This document shows, piece after piece, positions 31,059 through 33,667 of a DNA stretch of 33,667 nt. The DNA is from Clostridiales bacterium (GTDB lineage: Bacteria; Bacillota; Clostridia; Christensenellales; CAG-138), in the NCBI GenBank assembly GCA_009783775.1, contig WRCT01000002.1, positions 1 to 33,667 of the forward strand, given 5' to 3'. The notes below the pieces were generated by a model, which saw nothing but the letters and a program-made list of their open reading frames with translations, did no database searches and had not been told where the DNA came from. The position numbers and the translations under genes were made by a program. Position 1 is the first letter of the stretch. Each line of letters opens with the position of its first letter.

Positions 31059-31118
31059 AAAACTGCGTCGCAGTTTTTTCCTCAATTGTAGTTTGTACAT
31101 TGTAGTTTGTAGTTTGAA
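31059..31118. repeat. AACTACA-family heptamer array with hairpin, inverted (R2)
   Basis: The hairpin AAAACTGC-GTC-GCAGTTTT with a T tract (31059-31079) precedes reverse-complement heptamers. Read on the minus strand the order is A A B A then ATTG. The array ends 3 bp before the stop of the 44-residue CXXC gene. Confidence 0.9.
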
Positions 31119-31120
31119 TC

Positions 31121-31255
31121 TCACCCAATCCCAATGCACTCCAAACAAACGCGAATGGCCTTGGCCAGCACGGACGCGGGCTGGCCCAATGCAATGCCCA
31201 CGGTCAGACAAACCGCGCCAATCCCCAGCAAGCCCCATGTGATCCGGCGTTTCAT
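31121..31255 (-). CDS. CD1871A-family small CXXC membrane peptide
   Basis: A 44-residue peptide beginning MKRRITWGLLGIGAVC and ending RVCLECIGIG. It has a basic start, one hydrophobic helix (about 7-25) and a terminal CLEC redox motif followed by IGIG, the hallmark of the CD1871A family of clostridia. ATG at 31255 overlaps the TlpA-like stop in ATGA, so translation is coupled. It probably passes electrons or disulfide bonds between the NapH-like Fe-S protein and the TlpA-like lipoprotein; this role is inferred from the CXXC motif and gene order. Confidence 0.88.
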   Translation of the reverse strand: MKRRITWGLLGIGAVCLTVGIALGQPASVLAKAIRVCLECIGIG

Positions 31256-31779
31256 GGAAGTAGCTCCTCAATGATTTTTGACCAACCATCAAAGGAGTTG
31301 GCGCCGACGACCTCTTTCAATTCCTGACCGTCCGGCGTGACAAACAGGGTGGTCGGCACATATTGCATGGTCCGGTTGCGCAGTTTCAGGTCCCCCGTCG
31401 CGGCAAAGACGGGATAGGTCAGCCCGTGCTGCTCGATATAGGGCAGCGCGTCCGCCGCCACGCCGTCGGCCAGCACGCCGAGAATCAGCAGGCCCTGCGG
31501 CCCATATTCCTGCCAAAGCTCTTGTAAATCGGGCAGCTCCGCCAAACAGGGCGGGCACCAGGTCGCCCAAAAGTTCAGCATAATCAAGTCATACTCCGCC
31601 CAGTCATTCTGGCTGACCTCGTTGCCGAACGCGTCCTTCGCAGCAAAGACAAACCCGGGCAGATCCTCGGAACCGTCCGGCCGCTCCGCCGCCGGAGGCT
31701 GAGTCGTGGGCGCTTTCGCGCAACCGACAAGCACCAGTATCAGTGCAAGCGTTAAAATAAAAACCGGTTTCTTTGTCAT
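31252..31779 (-). CDS. TlpA-like thioredoxin-fold lipoprotein
   Basis: A 175-residue protein from ATG 31779 with AAGGAGG upstream; the longer frame to 31887 has no ribosome site. Lipobox LVGC with Cys20, a Thr/Pro/Glu linker, then a thioredoxin domain with LNFWATWCPPCLAELPDLQ (redox Cys75 and Cys78) and the cis-proline loop YVPTTLFVTPDG. It would be tethered outside the membrane and reduce or oxidise exported thiol proteins or a substrate. The gene is first in a unit with the CXXC peptide, a small membrane protein and the NapH-like gene. Confidence 0.93.
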   Translation of the reverse strand: MTKKPVFILTLALILVLVGCAKAPTTQPPAAERPDGSEDLPGFVFAAKDAFGNEVSQNDWAEYDLIMLNFWATWCPPCLAELPDLQELWQEYGPQGLLILGVLADGVAADALPYIEQHGLTYPVFAATGDLKLRNRTMQYVPTTLFVTPDGQELKEVVGANSFDGWSKIIEELLP

Positions 31780-31813
31780 CGTTGTCCTCCTTCGGCGGGA
31801 GCAAGCCCCCGCC

Positions 31814-32152
31814 CTACTGCTCAAATATTCGCTCAAATATCCGCTCCGCCTGTTCTCCCACCTCACGCTCAAACCGCCGGTACGCATCCAAAAAATCCCG
31901 CCCCTCTTGTGTCAACTGCGCGCCGCCGCCGCCTTTTCCGCCGGTGGTGAGAGAAAGCAAGGCAAAGCCCAGGCTGTCCTCGGCGTTTTTTAATATGCGC
32001 CAGGCCTTAGAGTAGGCCATGCCCATGTCGGCGGTCGCCTTGCGGATCGACTTTAGCGCGTCAATCTTTTCCAAAAGCTCCGCCATGCCCGGCCCGATGA
32101 CCTTTTCTTTGCCATAGACCCGAAGGGTCAGGGTGTAGGTTAGTTGCTCCAT
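31814..32152 (-). CDS. ModE-like winged-helix regulator (DNA-binding domain only)
   Basis: A 112-residue protein from ATG 32152. It has the ModE N-terminal fold: LTLRVYGKEKVIGPGMAELLEKIDALKSIRKATADMGMAYSKAWRILKNAEDSLGFALLSLTTGGKGGGGAQLTQEG, including the MSYSKAWR-like recognition helix and the glycine-rich wing. It lacks the molybdate-binding C-terminal MOP domains. Such short forms are frequent in clostridia beside molybdenum or redox genes. It lies 34 bp upstream of the TlpA-like gene and probably regulates the redox unit. Confidence 0.9.
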   Translation of the reverse strand: MEQLTYTLTLRVYGKEKVIGPGMAELLEKIDALKSIRKATADMGMAYSKAWRILKNAEDSLGFALLSLTTGGKGGGGAQLTQEGRDFLDAYRRFEREVGEQAERIFERIFEQ

Positions 32153-32161
32153 ATTTCCCCC

Positions 32162-32291
32162 AAACTACAAACTACAATGTACAAACTACAATTGATGATA
32201 AAACAGCACAGCTGTTTTTTTGTTATATTTTTCAAGAAAACTGCAGAGCAGTTTTTTCCGCAATTGTAGTTTGTAGTTTGTACATTGTACA
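32162..32291. repeat. AACTACA-family composite: two inverted arrays with hairpins (R3/R4)
   Basis: R3: heptamers A A B A then ATTGATG (32163-32197) and hairpin AAAACAGC-ACA-GCTGTTTT (32200-32218). R4: hairpin AAAACTGC-AGA-GCAGTTTT (32237-32255) and reverse heptamers, read on the minus strand as B B A A then ATTG (to about 32291). Only some 15 bp separate the halves. It sits between the ModE-like and nucleotidyltransferase genes and probably also terminates transcription. Confidence 0.9.
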
Positions 32292-32292
32292 T

Positions 32293-33210
32293 TCACGACC
32301 AAAGCCGCGCCGGATACCGCCCCTCAAGTTTCATCCGCGCCAACGCCTCCCGCATCGCGGGCAGGTCCTGCTGATAGGTCACGCCGTGCCAGTTGTCGGT
32401 CGTGCCCAGCACCTGCAGGCTCGCCCTGCCCTCCTGTACCAATTGGTCCGTCACGCGGGGCAGGAGGTACTCGCCTTTTGACGGGTTCTTTGGCACGTCC
32501 TCCGTCAAAAAGGCGGAAAAACGGCCTTTCAGCGCGTCAAAAAACCCGTGCTGATAGGCAAAGAGGTTCATGGACACCGTGGCGTTCGGGTCAAGCGGGT
32601 GCCAGGTCTCGCCGCCGTCCTCGGTATAGGCGGGCCCCTCGGGCCGCTTTTCAATGCGCAACCGCTCCGTCACGCGCAGCAGCCGTCCGTCCGCGCCCAC
32701 CTCGCACACGCCGCGCGCCACGCTGCCGCTTTCGGAGAGCGTGTTGGCAAGCAGATACCCCACCAGCGCGTGTTCCGTGGGTCCGTGCTCCGCCGAAAGA
32801 AAATCAAAGACCGCGCGGTACGCGCTTGCGCCGTAGAAGTCGTCCGCGTTTAGCACCGCGAAATTGCCCTCCACAAAGGGCGCGGCGCAGAGCACGGCAT
32901 GGGCGGTGCCCCAGGGTTTTTGCCGCCCCTCGGGCACAGAGAACCCGTCGGGCAGCATGGTCAGCTCCTGATAGGCGTAACACAGGTCAACGTGCGGCCT
33001 TATCCGCCTGCCGATGGCGTCTTCAAAGTCCGCCTCCATCTCTTTTTTGATGATGCAGACGACGGTCTCAAAACCGGCCCGTTTCGCGTCATAGACCGAA
33101 TAATCGCAGATCACGTGCCCCTCGGGATCCATGGGCGCCATTTGCTTTAGGCCCCCGAACCGGCTGCCCATGCCTGCGGCCATGATGACCAGGGCAGGTT
33201 TGTTTGTCAT
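32293..33210 (-). CDS. NTP-transferase (sugar nucleotidyltransferase-like)
   Basis: A 305-residue protein with AAGGAGG before ATG 33210. The N-terminal nucleotide loop is LVIMAAGMGSRFGGLKQM, followed by KPWGTAHAVLCAA and the metal Asp motif FAVLNADDFYGASAY. The second half carries VSMNLFAYQHGFFDAL and KGEYLLPRVTDQLV. It belongs to the GT-A nucleotidyltransferases (UDP-glucose or related pyrophosphorylases), including the clostridial 300-residue form often found near phosphotransferases. It would activate a sugar phosphate for envelope polymers; the exact sugar is unclear. The AATGAT heptamer array begins 17 bp upstream of the start. Confidence 0.88.
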   Translation of the reverse strand: MTNKPALVIMAAGMGSRFGGLKQMAPMDPEGHVICDYSVYDAKRAGFETVVCIIKKEMEADFEDAIGRRIRPHVDLCYAYQELTMLPDGFSVPEGRQKPWGTAHAVLCAAPFVEGNFAVLNADDFYGASAYRAVFDFLSAEHGPTEHALVGYLLANTLSESGSVARGVCEVGADGRLLRVTERLRIEKRPEGPAYTEDGGETWHPLDPNATVSMNLFAYQHGFFDALKGRFSAFLTEDVPKNPSKGEYLLPRVTDQLVQEGRASLQVLGTTDNWHGVTYQQDLPAMREALARMKLEGRYPARLWS

Positions 33211-33226
33211 GTGTCCTCCTTGCGGT

Positions 33227-33367
33227 AAATGATGAATGAGGAATGATGGGTGAGGAATGATGAATGAAGGAGGCTTTGCTGTGCAAATCTTTTAATGATA
33301 AGAAAAGCCGCCAGGGTTTTCTCCCTTCATTTATCACTCATAATTTATCATTCATCATTTTTCATTT
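33227..33367. repeat. AATGAT-family composite heptamer element
   Basis: Six heptamers at 33227-33268 (AAATGAT, GAATGAG, GAATGAT, GGGTGAG, GAATGAT, GAATGAA) face six inverted ones at 33326-33367 (TTCATTT, ATCACTC, ATAATTT, ATCATTC, ATCATTT, TTCATTT). The 57-bp centre contains GGCTTT...AAAAGCC and a T tract. The last inverted heptamer contains the stop codon of the glycosidase gene. Confidence 0.9.
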
Positions 33368-33667
33368 TGTTTTTATCTCCTCGATATGCCACTCTAATAT
33401 CAGCGCCTCATACGGCCCAAGTTCACAGTCTGCCGTTTGTCGGGTTGAGTTTCCCAAAAGCACCCGCCCCAAAATCGGCACGGCTACGCGCCGTGGGCTG
33501 AGGTTCACCGCCACGCCCACCGCGTCCTTTTTCTCGCCGCCCAAAAACGCGCGCTTTAAGGGGTTGCCGTTAAACCGCCGCGCGAAGCGAATGATCCGGC
33601 TATCATTCTGCAAGGGCCAAAAACCGCCCAGCTGCAGCGCGTCCGAACCGGCCCGCAGCGCCAGCAG
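33362..33667 (-). CDS. C-terminal end of a probable GH13 glycosidase (5' end outside window)
   Basis: 101 codons are open to the window edge. The segment begins LLALRAGSDALQLGGFWPLQND, like the LLxLRRxxxALxxGxF helix that closes the barrel in alpha-amylase-family enzymes. The small beta domain follows (GVAVNLSPRRVAVP, GRVLLGNSTRQ, LGPYEALILEW), the usual GH13 end where the last strand reads LxPYEAxVL. The catalytic part is not visible, so the substrate cannot be given. The stop TGA at 33362-33364 lies inside an AATGAT-family heptamer. Confidence 0.75.
   Translation of the reverse strand: MLALRAGSDALQLGGFWPLQNDSRIIRFARRFNGNPLKRAFLGGEKKDAVGVAVNLSPRRVAVPILGRVLLGNSTRQTADCELGPYEALILEWHIEEIKTK

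Noticed and set aside
32478..33050. Arg-rich 190-residue plus frame
   Set aside because: It is antisense to the nucleotidyltransferase gene, and its composition is typical of a GC-rich shadow frame.
28454..33367. CRISPR-like arrays
   Set aside because: The repeats are seven bases long with no unique spacers between units, and there are no cas genes.

Overview
The window looks like a piece of the chromosome of an anaerobic clostridial Firmicute, probably an uncultured gut or rumen lineage. The supporting signs are strong AGGAGG-type ribosome sites, consensus sigma-A promoters, a radical-SAM (oxygen-independent) sulfatase maturase, Fe-S membrane proteins, dockerin-tailed secreted proteins and a Gram-positive style Wzz / BY-kinase / PHP-phosphatase set. 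No rRNA, CRISPR array, integrase or transposase gene is visible.

Left third (1-19443): a catabolic and uptake block. A GntR regulator and a HAD hydrolase (minus) diverge from a cytosolic arylsulfatase and a class II aldolase (plus). A minus-strand operon follows: DeoR regulator, TauE-type exporter and anaerobic sulfatase-maturating enzyme. Next comes a long minus-strand nucleoside-type operon: BMP lipoprotein, ABC ATPase, two permeases, DeoC and a divergent transaldolase-like protein. Upstream of it lie an amidohydrolase and an iron alcohol dehydrogenase. A MerR regulator separates these from plus-strand VOC and nucleoside phosphorylase genes. Two control circuits can be read from the DNA. 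A CAACA-N5-TGTTG dyad sits in both the deoR promoter and the BMP promoter. A MerR-type promoter with a 19-bp spacer and a dyad occurs twice, once for the Fe-ADH side and once for the VOC/phosphorylase side. The inferred theme is import of a nucleoside-like or sulfated compound, deamination, phosphorolysis and aldol cleavage, with disposal of aldehyde and sulfur by-products.

Middle (19444-25201): a gene-poor stretch holds an orphan promoter with a dyad and a tRNA-Arg-like sequence with a collapsed D arm. Then come a GIY-YIG-like small protein, an EamA transporter, a dispersed inverted repeat of the GTCATTGCGAGGAG type, and two paralogous secreted endonuclease-I proteins ending in dockerins.

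Right third (25202-33667): the CpsB/CpsD/Wzz regulatory triad; a small membrane protein; an AT-rich patch with a small unknown gene and a leucine-rich-repeat dockerin protein; and a redox module (ModE-like regulator, TlpA-like lipoprotein, 44-residue CXXC peptide, small membrane protein, NapH-like ferredoxin). A sugar nucleotidyltransferase and the end of a probable GH13 glycosidase follow.

The most unusual feature is that gaps from 19.7 kb rightward carry tandem heptamer arrays of three sequence families, AACTACA/ATGTACA, CTCAACT/CTCCACT and GAATGAT/AAATGAT. Most sit beside hairpin terminators, several as inverted pairs, and some supply the last codons or stop codon of neighbouring genes.
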